Positions 52,558-59,871 of a stretch of 59,871 nt of DNA are shown here, one piece after another. Made by a program: the position numbers and the translations under genes. The DNA is from an uncultured Bacilli bacterium (GTDB taxonomy: Bacteria > Bacillota_I > Bacilli_A > RF39 > UBA660): contig CANRKG010000008.1 in the NCBI GenBank assembly GCA_947631155.1, positions 1 to 59,871 on the forward strand, in the 5' to 3' direction. How positions within the stretch are numbered: position 1 is the first letter of the stretch; each line of letters starts with the position of its first letter. Below the pieces are notes generated by a model. That model was not told the DNA's origin, did no database searches, and was given only the letters and a program-made list of their open reading frames with translations.

Positions 52558-52749
52558 ATGCCTTTAGCTAAAAAATCTTCTAAAGATTTAGAAAAACATT
52601 ATAAAAATATGCTAAAATTAACTGAAAAAGAAAATGAATTAATGATCAAACAAAATGAAAAAGAACGAGAAAAAGAGGTAGGAGTATGTTGTTTTGATAC
52701 AGCTCTTAAAGGATCATCAAAAATAAAAATGAAAACAAGAAGAAATTAA
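52558..52749 (+). CDS. Hypothetical small basic protein, 63 residues
   Basis: It is highly charged and helical (KSSKDLEKHYKNMLKLTEKE), with a short hydrophobic GVCCFD segment near residue 42 that contains two adjacent cysteines. It has a strong AAGGAGG site 19 bases after yneF, so it is probably translated and part of the tkt operon. No family known to me. Confidence 0.6.
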   Translation: MPLAKKSSKDLEKHYKNMLKLTEKENELMIKQNEKEREKEVGVCCFDTALKGSSKIKMKTRRN

Positions 52750-52811
52750 AGAGTTTTAAAGACTTCTTTTTCTTTGCTATAAAATAAGGTATAATAAAAG
52801 TGGTGATATCT

Positions 52812-54572
52812 ATGAAAAACTTTAAAGAAAAACTAGCCCTAGTTCCAACCAAACCTGGTAGCTATCAAATGAAGAATAAAGATGGTGTTATTATTTATGT
52901 TGGTAAAGCAAAAAATTTACAAAGAAGACTCCGTTCATACTTTACTAAAACCCAAACAGGTAAAACTCGTATGTTAGTTGAAGATATTGACGATTTCGAA
53001 TATATTGTAACTTCTTCAGAATTAGAATCATTAATTTTAGAAATAACTTTGATAAAAAAATATAATCCAAAATATAATATTTTATTAAAAGATGATAAAA
53101 CCTATCCCTTTATTGAATTTACTAAAGAAAAATATCCTAGACTTAAAGTTGTTCGTAATGTCAAAAGAAAAAAAGATAAAAATTATTTATATGGTCCTTA
53201 TCCTAATGTTCATGCGGCACGTAAAACAGTTGACATGCTTAATCGTTTATATCCATTACGAAAATGTGATAAATTAAAAAAAGAAGTTTGTTTATATTAT
53301 CATATTAATGAATGTTTAGGTTATTGTCAAAAAGAAGTTGATCCAAAACAAATTGAAAAAATGAAACAAGAAATTGTATCGTTCTTAAAAGGTAATTCTT
53401 CTTTAGTTATATCAAAAATTTATAATGAAATGCAAAAAGCTAGTGATAAGTTAAACTTTGAACGAGCTCAAGAATTAAAAGAGATGCTTCAAGATATTAA
53501 TATTACCCTTAATAAACAAAAAATAGACTTAAATGATAATTATAATTTTGATTTATTTAATTATTATTATGATAATAATTATTTATCAATCCAGTTATTT
53601 TTCGTTAGAAATGGACTTTTAATTGGTAGACATGAAGAAATAATATCTTATCTGGACTTTGAAGATGAATTAATTGAATATATTATAAAATTTTATGATA
53701 CTAATCCTATCTTACCTAAAGAGTTATTAGTACCAGAAGAAATAGATGCTAGTTTATTAGAAGAATATTTACAAATTAAGGTTACAAGTCCAAAAAGAGG
53801 AAAATTAAAGTCATTAATAGATTTGGCAAAAGAAAACGCTATTGAAAAGTTAAATGCTGAAGAAGAGACTAGAAAAAGAAATGATGATACAAGATATGAA
53901 GCTCTAGAAGAATTAAAACAACTTTTAAAAGTTGAATCAGTTTCAAGAATTGAATCTTTTGATAACTCTCATTTATTTGGTACCTTTTATGTTGGTGGCA
54001 TGGTTGTTTTTCAAGATTTTATTCCTCAAAAAAAAGAATATCGAAAGTATAAAATTTCAACGGAAGTAAAAGATGATTTAAGTGCAATGAAAGAAGTTTT
54101 ATATCGAAGATACTATAAAGTATTAATGGAAAATTTAGTAAAACCAGATCTTATAGTGATGGATGGAGGACAATTACAAATCGCGGTTTGTAAAGAAATA
54201 ATTAGTTCATTAGGTTTAAACATTCCAATAATTGGTTTAATTAAAAATAAAAAACATCAAACTAATGAAATTATGAATCAAAACTTTGAAATATTGCCCG
54301 TTGATAAAAATAGTAATTTATTCTTGTTTTTAACAAAAATTCAAGATGAAGTTCATCGATATGCCATTACTTATCATCGTAATATTAAAAATAAAGGGGC
54401 TTTAACTAGTGTGTTAGATTTAGTACCAGGAATTGGTGAAGTAAAAAGAAAAGAATTAATAAAAAAATTTGGATCTTTAAAAAAGATGAAAGAAGCAACA
54501 CTAGAGGAGTTAGAAACAGTTGTAAATAAAGAAGTTGCTAAAAACTTATTTTTATATTTGAAAGATTTATAG
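52812..54572 (+). CDS. uvrC: Excinuclease ABC subunit C
   Basis: UvrC makes both cuts beside DNA lesions in nucleotide excision repair. The N-terminal GIY-YIG nuclease is seen in KPGSYQMKNKDGVIIYVGKA followed by LQRRLRSYF. The UVR motif lies near 200-230. The C-terminal RNase H-like part has IESFDNSHLFGTFYVGGMVVF and VMDGGQLQIAV, and the end is a helix-hairpin-helix (LVPGIGEVKRKELIKKFGS). I take the ATG giving MKNFKEKL (586 residues), with GGTGAT upstream, over a GTG 12 bases before. Confidence 0.95.
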   Translation: MKNFKEKLALVPTKPGSYQMKNKDGVIIYVGKAKNLQRRLRSYFTKTQTGKTRMLVEDIDDFEYIVTSSELESLILEITLIKKYNPKYNILLKDDKTYPFIEFTKEKYPRLKVVRNVKRKKDKNYLYGPYPNVHAARKTVDMLNRLYPLRKCDKLKKEVCLYYHINECLGYCQKEVDPKQIEKMKQEIVSFLKGNSSLVISKIYNEMQKASDKLNFERAQELKEMLQDINITLNKQKIDLNDNYNFDLFNYYYDNNYLSIQLFFVRNGLLIGRHEEIISYLDFEDELIEYIIKFYDTNPILPKELLVPEEIDASLLEEYLQIKVTSPKRGKLKSLIDLAKENAIEKLNAEEETRKRNDDTRYEALEELKQLLKVESVSRIESFDNSHLFGTFYVGGMVVFQDFIPQKKEYRKYKISTEVKDDLSAMKEVLYRRYYKVLMENLVKPDLIVMDGGQLQIAVCKEIISSLGLNIPIIGLIKNKKHQTNEIMNQNFEILPVDKNSNLFLFLTKIQDEVHRYAITYHRNIKNKGALTSVLDLVPGIGEVKRKELIKKFGSLKKMKEATLEELETVVNKEVAKNLFLYLKDL

Positions 54573-54595
54573 TATAATAAGAGTAGGTGATAATT

Positions 54596-55405
54596 ATGAA
54601 AAAGAATAATAAAGGATTTACATTGATAGAAATGCTAGGTGCGGTTGTACTATTAGGAATATTATCAACTGTTGCAGTAGTATCAGTTTCTAGGTATTTA
54701 ACAAAATCTCGAAAAAATGCATTTCAGATAATGGAACAAAGTATTTATGAAGCAGTTAAAAGTTGTCAGATTCAAAATAATTGTGTAGCAGGTAATATAT
54801 ATGACACCGAATTTTTAATCAACAGCGGATATTTAAACTCTCTAAAGAATCCTCACTCTTCGCAAAAAGATTGTAGTGGCTCTGTAACAATTAAGCAAGT
54901 AAATGAAGCATCGGATTCAGAATATCAAAAATATCAATATATCGTGAGTTTAACTTGCCCTGGTTTATATAATGGTACGGCTCAAACAAGTACATGGCCA
55001 AAAAAATATGAAGACAGTAGTGATAACCCAATTGTTATTGAGTCTAATAGAAATAGTAGTTATATAATTCCACAAGGAACTAGTTTTTTCAATGTACAGA
55101 TATATGAAAAGTCTGATAATCAAATATCTAAAAATAATACAATTTTAATGGAAGCTTTTATAGGTGATAAATCAATAGAAAAATGTAATGGTGAATTAAT
55201 TCAATATGGAGATATAAAAACACTTAATAACAATGGAATAGAAATACCATACCGAATAAGACCAACATCGTTAGATAATAAATTTAGCTGTTCAGGAAAA
55301 GTTAAACTTCATTTTCCAGCAGGATTTGCAGCGGATTCGATTGGTGTTAAATCTGCTGATACTACAATTACAGTAGGAACTATATCAAATTCAAACGGTT
55401 ATTAG
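54596..55405 (+). CDS. Type IV pilin/pseudopilin-like protein
   Basis: MKKNNKGFTLIEMLGAVVLLGILSTVAVVSVSRYL is split by the processing site G|FTLIE with Glu at position 5 of the mature chain, the class III signal of pilins and competence pseudopilins, cut by a prepilin peptidase. The remaining 230 residues are an extracellular domain with a few cysteines (SCQIQNNC, KDCSGS). It is larger than ComGC. No assembly genes are nearby, so it may be an isolated minor pilin. AGGTGATAATT lies before the chosen ATG. Confidence 0.8.
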   Translation: MKKNNKGFTLIEMLGAVVLLGILSTVAVVSVSRYLTKSRKNAFQIMEQSIYEAVKSCQIQNNCVAGNIYDTEFLINSGYLNSLKNPHSSQKDCSGSVTIKQVNEASDSEYQKYQYIVSLTCPGLYNGTAQTSTWPKKYEDSSDNPIVIESNRNSSYIIPQGTSFFNVQIYEKSDNQISKNNTILMEAFIGDKSIEKCNGELIQYGDIKTLNNNGIEIPYRIRPTSLDNKFSCSGKVKLHFPAGFAADSIGVKSADTTITVGTISNSNGY

Positions 55406-55420
55406 AACTAGGGTGGTAAA

Positions 55421-57172
55421 ATGGCTATTATAAAAATAATGAATGAAAACTTAGCTAATAAAATAGCAGCAGGAGAAGTGGTAGAAAAAACTATGAATGT
55501 TGTTAAGGAATTAGTTGAAAATAGTATTGATGCGGATAGTGACATTATTTCTATTGAATTAATTGATTCAGGAGTTAAAGAAATTAAAGTTACTGACAAT
55601 GGCAAAGGAATGGATAAAGAAGATGCAAAATTAGCTTTTTCTAGACATGCTACTTCAAAACTAACCGATATAGAAGACTTATTTAATATTGAATCATTAG
55701 GTTTTAGAGGTGAAGCTTTGCCTTCTATTGCAGCGGTTTCAAAAATAGAAATGATTACTTCAAATCAGGAAACTGGAACTAAATTAATAATTGATGGAGG
55801 ACATATTATAGAAGTTACAAATTCAGATTTAAGAGAAGGTACAACTATAATTGTCAAGGATTTATTCTATAATACACCAGTCCGACTAAAATATTTAAAA
55901 AATTTATATACAGAGTTAGCTAATATTACAGAGTATGTAAACAAAATGGCTTTAGCTTATCCCAATATTAAGTTTAAGTTAACTAATAATGATAAAGTTT
56001 TACTAGCGACAACTGGTGATGGTGATTTATTAAAAGTAATCTATAATATTTATGGAGTAGATATTACTAAAAAAATGATTGAAATTAATGCTGAAAATGA
56101 CGACTATTACATTAGTGGATATATATCTTATCCTGAAGTTGCTCGATCTAACAGAAACGCTATGACAACATTAGTAAATGGTAGAATTATCAAAAATAAT
56201 AGATTAAATAAGGTTATTACTGATAGTTATCATACTTATATACCAAAAGATAAATTTCCAGTTATAGTTTTAAATATTGATGTTGATCCTATACTTATTG
56301 ATATTAATATTCATCCAACGAAAATGGATATTAAATTTTCTAAATTCGATGAGTTGGAAAAACTTATCATGAATGAAATTAAAAATAAATTAGAAACATT
56401 ATTATTAATTCCAAATGTTGCTGTTCGAGATAATTATAGTATCGAAGAAGCTAGTCAAATAAGACCTACTATGACTGTAGAAGAATCAACTCCAGAAAAA
56501 ATAATTTACAAAGAAGAATCATTTGATTTTGAAATAGATGAACCAGGTGATAATGAATTATCACAAGAAAAAGATGAAGAAAATATTAGAATTAAAAGAA
56601 TGAATCCCAAAGGTATTGTTTTTTCTACATATATAATCGCCGAAAATGAAGATGGTATGTATATCATCGATCAACATGCTGCTGCTGAACGTATTAATTA
56701 TGAATTAGTACTAAAAGAAATAACAAAAGAAAAACCTGTAATTATTGACTTGTTGGTTCCAATTAAAATAGAATTACCAAGTAACGAATACCTAATATTA
56801 AAACAAAAAATAGATATTTTAACTAATTTTGGCTTTAATATAGAAGACTTTGGTACAAACACTATTATAATAAGAAGTCATCCTAATTGGATTAAAGAAG
56901 AATATGAAGAAGAAGATATTAGAAAAGTTATCGATATTATTATTGCTAATGAAAAGTTTGATTTAGAAAAATTTGTATGGCGACTTTCGGCTACACAAGC
57001 TTGTCGAATGAGTATTAAAGCTAATGATTATATTAATTATGAAGACCAAGTATATTTACTAGACACATTAAGAAAATGTGAGAATCCATTTACATGCCCA
57101 CATGGTAGACCCACTATAATTACATATACTAAACATGATTTAGAAAAATTATTTAAACGTTCTATTGATTAA
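55421..57172 (+). CDS. mutL: DNA mismatch repair protein MutL
   Basis: The GHKL ATPase part shows KELVENSIDAD, DNGKGM, GFRGEALPSI and FYNTPVR; the C-terminal part has DQHAAAERINYE (about residue 417), which is the DQHA(x)2E(x)4E endonuclease motif, plus ACRMSIKAND and FTCPHGRPT at the end. So this is the nicking type of MutL found in organisms without MutH. Length 583 is normal. mutS is not in the window; miaA follows, as in many bacteria. Confidence 0.96.
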   Translation: MAIIKIMNENLANKIAAGEVVEKTMNVVKELVENSIDADSDIISIELIDSGVKEIKVTDNGKGMDKEDAKLAFSRHATSKLTDIEDLFNIESLGFRGEALPSIAAVSKIEMITSNQETGTKLIIDGGHIIEVTNSDLREGTTIIVKDLFYNTPVRLKYLKNLYTELANITEYVNKMALAYPNIKFKLTNNDKVLLATTGDGDLLKVIYNIYGVDITKKMIEINAENDDYYISGYISYPEVARSNRNAMTTLVNGRIIKNNRLNKVITDSYHTYIPKDKFPVIVLNIDVDPILIDINIHPTKMDIKFSKFDELEKLIMNEIKNKLETLLLIPNVAVRDNYSIEEASQIRPTMTVEESTPEKIIYKEESFDFEIDEPGDNELSQEKDEENIRIKRMNPKGIVFSTYIIAENEDGMYIIDQHAAAERINYELVLKEITKEKPVIIDLLVPIKIELPSNEYLILKQKIDILTNFGFNIEDFGTNTIIIRSHPNWIKEEYEEEDIRKVIDIIIANEKFDLEKFVWRLSATQACRMSIKANDYINYEDQVYLLDTLRKCENPFTCPHGRPTIITYTKHDLEKLFKRSID

Positions 57173-57194
57173 CATTAATTATTATGATAAAATA

Positions 57195-57216
57195 TTCCCC
57201 TAATTAGGGGATTTTT
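57195..57216 (+). terminator. Terminator-like hairpin between mutL and miaA
   Basis: TTCCCCTAATTAGGGGAT is a near-perfect palindrome followed by TTTTT. Confidence 0.75.
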
Positions 57217-57254
57217 ATACTAACTAATAAGAACATTAAGAAAGGGTGATAATA

Positions 57255-58127
57255 GTGAAAGAAATCATTGTTATAGTTGGACCAACTGGTGTTGGAAAAA
57301 CAAAACTAAGTATAGAATTAGCTAAAAAATTAGATGCCGAAATAATTAATGGAGATTCAGTAAGTATTTACAAGGATTTAAATATTGGTAGTGCTAAACC
57401 TACTAAAAAAGAACAAAATGAAGTTTGTCACCACTTGATTGATATTAGAAATATAACAGAGACTTACAGTGTCTATGATTATCAAAAAGATGTTAGATTA
57501 AAAATTGACGAACTATCAAAAAAAAACAAAAGAATAATTATAGTAGGGGGAACAGGCTTATATATTAAAGCAGCTTTATATAATTATAAATTTACAGATG
57601 GAACTACTTACAATGAATATAATGATTTAACTAGTGAAGAAATAAATCAAAAAATAAAAAAATATAATAAAGATCTTGATATTCATATTAATAATCGTAG
57701 AAGATTAGTTAGAACTTTAAATAAATTAGAAAATAATGAAGTTATTACTAATCAAAAAGATGAATTATTATATCCAGTTAAAATTATTGGTCTAACTACT
57801 GATAGAGATATTTTATATGAGAGAATAAACAAAAGAGTAGATAATATGATGAATAATGGACTATTAGAAGAAGTAACTAAGTTAAAGAGTCAATATAATA
57901 ATTCTAATATTTTAAATCAGGCTATTGGTTATAAAGAATTTTATGATTATTTTTATAATAATAAATCTTTAGAAGAAGTTATTGAAGAAATAAAAAAAAA
58001 TACTAGACATTTTGCTAAAAGACAATACACTTTTTTTAATCATCAAATGAACGTTAAATGGTTTACAGTTGATTTTAATAATTTTAATAATACTATAAAT
58101 GAAGTTATTGATAGTATTAATTTATAA
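57255..58127 (+). CDS. miaA: tRNA dimethylallyltransferase
   Basis: MiaA adds a dimethylallyl group to A37 of tRNAs reading UNN codons. The P-loop GPTGVGKTKL is at residues 9-18, followed by INGDSVSIYKDLNIGSAKPT and the HHLIDI block, then GGTGLYIKAALYNY and the C-terminal QAIGYKEFYDYF and KRQYTFFNHQ. The GTG start at 57255 is preferred, with AAAGGGTG 6 bases upstream; an earlier GTG overlaps that site. At 290 residues it is complete, and the late position after mutL is common. Confidence 0.95.
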   Translation: MKEIIVIVGPTGVGKTKLSIELAKKLDAEIINGDSVSIYKDLNIGSAKPTKKEQNEVCHHLIDIRNITETYSVYDYQKDVRLKIDELSKKNKRIIIVGGTGLYIKAALYNYKFTDGTTYNEYNDLTSEEINQKIKKYNKDLDIHINNRRRLVRTLNKLENNEVITNQKDELLYPVKIIGLTTDRDILYERINKRVDNMMNNGLLEEVTKLKSQYNNSNILNQAIGYKEFYDYFYNNKSLEEVIEEIKKNTRHFAKRQYTFFNHQMNVKWFTVDFNNFNNTINEVIDSINL

Positions 58128-58141
58128 AGGGGGATAATCTT

Positions 58142-58948
58142 ATGGAAAAAATTGCTTTAATTACAGATCTTCATGCTAATTTAGAAGCATTAAAGGCAGT
58201 ATTAAAAGACATAAAAAATAAAAATATAGATAAAATTTATTCTTTAGGGGATGTAATAGGTTTAGGAAATCATCCTAAAGAATGTTTGGATTTATTAATT
58301 GAAAATAAAATTCCAACTATATTAGGTAACGCTGAAGAATATGTTGTTTTAGGAGCTGACAGTTTTGAATATTTAAGAAAACATAGTCAGGAAAAATATG
58401 ATAATGCCATTTGGACTAAAAATGAACTAAGCTCTTATCAATTAGAATATTTAAAAAAGATGCCACATACGATTGAATTAAATATTAATAATAAAAAAAT
58501 TGCTTTGTGTCATTTTCCAGTTGATGTTCGTTACGATTTTAGAGGAGTATGGGAATATGCTGGTGTTAATGTTAATTATTTTTTTGATACTAATACCCAA
58601 AAAGATCTTCGTTTTAAAGGTGAGATTAATGACCGCCTAGCATCAGCAAATAATGATCCCTTATTTTTTGGTAAAACAATTGATAACTATGATATTATAA
58701 TTTTTGGTCATTATCACTTTTACCGTCATCATCATCAAAATAATATAGATTTTTATTCATTAAATGCTACAGGTGTAGCTATCGAAAAACAAGCGAAGTA
58801 TTATATAGTTGAACCTTTAAATGATTCAGTTAAAGTATCAGAGCAAGCAGTTGATTACGATTATAAATCATTATATAAGAGTCTTAATAATACTAATTAT
58901 CCAAATATAAAAGTTTTTAAAAAATATATAAATATGAGTAATAAATAA
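58142..58948 (+). CDS. Calcineurin-like metallophosphoesterase
   Basis: The di-metal motifs are in order: DLHAN (9-13), LGDVIGLG (near 36), LGNAEEY (a GNxE version of GNHD, near 61), CHFP (near 120) and GHYHFYRHHH (near 188). The second, GD, fits the YfcE/MJ0936-like phosphodiesterase branch. The 268-residue enzyme lies 14 bases after miaA and probably shares its transcript. The substrate is unknown. Confidence 0.88.
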   Translation: MEKIALITDLHANLEALKAVLKDIKNKNIDKIYSLGDVIGLGNHPKECLDLLIENKIPTILGNAEEYVVLGADSFEYLRKHSQEKYDNAIWTKNELSSYQLEYLKKMPHTIELNINNKKIALCHFPVDVRYDFRGVWEYAGVNVNYFFDTNTQKDLRFKGEINDRLASANNDPLFFGKTIDNYDIIIFGHYHFYRHHHQNNIDFYSLNATGVAIEKQAKYYIVEPLNDSVKVSEQAVDYDYKSLYKSLNNTNYPNIKVFKKYINMSNK

Positions 58949-58960
58949 TTTAAATATAAT

Positions 58961-58998
58961 TAATAATAACACGTTGATAATATTACATCAATGTGTTA
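58961..58998 (+). terminator. Hairpin after the phosphoesterase gene
   Basis: AATAACACGTTGAT and ATCAATGTGTTATT pair over 14 positions (with G-T pairs) around an 8-base loop. The following T-run is weak (ATTATATT), so it may be a terminator or a regulatory hairpin for the next gene. Confidence 0.55.
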
Positions 58999-59029
58999 TT
59001 ATATTATCCAATAGATTGGAAGTGAATTT

Positions 59030-59871
59030 ATGAAAATAGAAACGTTAGAAGAAATAGTAAATGAAATTGACAATGTAGAACAAGCAATAGAAATAATCAA
59101 AAACATGGATACTGTTGATGATGAAGATATTAAATTATTAGTAGCAAAGTTAAAAGAATGTGAATACAACAAAAATGTTTTTTCAATCTTAACAGATAAA
59201 AATGTATTACAAAATCGAAACGTAAATGAGCAATTACAATTAATAGATAGGTTTAAAAAATATGAATATAATGAGCTAATTTACCAAATAATAAGTGATC
59301 CAGATATACTTGAAGAGCATAGTTTAGATGAGCAATTGAAATTAATGGATAAACTAAAAGAATGCGACTATAATTTATTAGTATGTTTAATAGCAACATC
59401 TAAAATAGTATTAGAAAACCGAACTATAGATGAACAATTAAAGTTAATGGATAAACAAAAAGAATGTAATTATATAGATGAATTAGATGAATTAGAAGAA
59501 TTGACAAGTTTAAATAATTTAATCTATAATATTATAACAAATAAAGATATACTAGAAAAACGAAATCTAGATGGACAATTAAAATTAATAGATAAACTAG
59601 TAGAAAACGAATATATACCTGGAATTTATCATATGATAATAAATAAGGATATATTAGAAAACCGAAATGTAGACGAACAATTACAATTAATGGATAAATT
59701 CAAAGAATCTGAATATAATGAGTTAGTTTATAATGTAATAATAAATGAAAATATACTAAATGAACGAACATTAGATGAACAATTACAATTAATAGATAAA
59801 TTCAAAGAATCTGAATATAATGAGTTAGTTTATAATGTAATAATAAATGAAAATATACTAAATGAACGAAC
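59030..59871 (+). CDS. Helical solenoid-repeat protein, partial (runs off the window)
   Basis: The frame is open from the ATG (GGAAGTGAATTT upstream) to the last base, at least 280 residues. After about 45 residues it is a chain of repeats of 34-37 residues with core NKDILENRxxDEQLxLMDKxKE(C/S)EYNEL, the same type as the protein at 5744. The last two units, each 102 bases, are almost identical at DNA level, which marks recent tandem expansion. It has no signal peptide or membrane helix. Function is unknown; protein binding is likely from the solenoid form. Confidence 0.7.
   Translation, partial: MKIETLEEIVNEIDNVEQAIEIIKNMDTVDDEDIKLLVAKLKECEYNKNVFSILTDKNVLQNRNVNEQLQLIDRFKKYEYNELIYQIISDPDILEEHSLDEQLKLMDKLKECDYNLLVCLIATSKIVLENRTIDEQLKLMDKQKECNYIDELDELEELTSLNNLIYNIITNKDILEKRNLDGQLKLIDKLVENEYIPGIYHMIINKDILENRNVDEQLQLMDKFKESEYNELVYNVIINENILNERTLDEQLQLIDKFKESEYNELVYNVIINENILNER

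Noticed and set aside
1-59871. Mycoplasma-type recoding of TGA to Trp
   Set aside because: Tryptophan is encoded by TGG in conserved positions, and TGA serves as a real stop (for example at the spoIIGA-sigE overlap).

Overview
The window is very AT-rich, uses TGA as a stop and TGG for Trp, and is coded almost entirely on the + strand. It carries a spoIIGA-sigE pair, a tkt-sirA-yneF block laid out as in Bacillus, and pyruvate phosphate dikinase plus a flavin-reductase/rubredoxin fusion typical of anaerobes. This suggests an anaerobic, host-associated Bacillota of class Bacilli (an uncultured RF39-like or Erysipelotrichales-like lineage) with at least sporulation ancestry. The lineage is inference from gene content only.

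Layout. 0.2-3.1 kb: a lipid operon with two PlsC-type acyltransferases around an acyl-activating enzyme. 3.2-9.2 kb: tRNA-Gln, gltX, a solenoid-repeat protein, a divergent laccase-fold (YfiH-like) protein and two large unknowns, then tRNA-Glu. 9.4-14.1 kb: a TetR-controlled heterodimeric ABC exporter with a perfect operator between -35 and -10. 14.1-20.3 kb: YitT, MBL hydrolase, small membrane protein, spoIIGA-sigE, and ppdK behind a structured leader. 20.3-23.8 kb: a decayed stretch with a frameshifted CYTH gene, a type III toxin-antitoxin locus (49-nt tandem repeat RNA plus ToxN/AbiQ/CptN-like toxin), RNHCP protein, PfkB kinase and Smr protein. 23.8-27.1 kb: two unknown membrane-anchored proteins and a small conserved unknown.

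27.2-42.1 kb is an accessory island starting at a tRNA-Ile2/Met and tRNA-Leu pair. It is a row of single genes with their own promoters and terminators (KilA-N protein, truncated membrane protein, coiled-coil surface protein, DUF3419-like, Nudix, MFS, M32 peptidase, two tandem beta-helix paralogues, GNAT), mixed with gene debris. It holds dispersed intergenic repeats and a compact locus laid out like par/fst type I toxin-antitoxin systems. No integrase or transposase is visible.

42.2-45.1 kb: a metal-resistance operon (CadC-like ArsR repressor with two operators, separate HMA chaperone, P1B ATPase). 45.1 kb to the end: mostly housekeeping genes (flavin reductase/rubredoxin, alr, polysaccharide deacetylase, tkt-sirA-yneF, uvrC, pseudopilin-like protein, mutL, miaA, phosphoesterase). 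The window ends inside a second solenoid-repeat gene related to the one near 5.7 kb.

Most novel signals: the type III TA antitoxin with covarying pseudoknot repeats; the par/fst-like antisense locus; a 27-bp element repeated upstream of accessory genes; tRNA-Leu-derived repeats suggesting serial insertion; and the duplicated 42-residue-repeat beta-helix genes.
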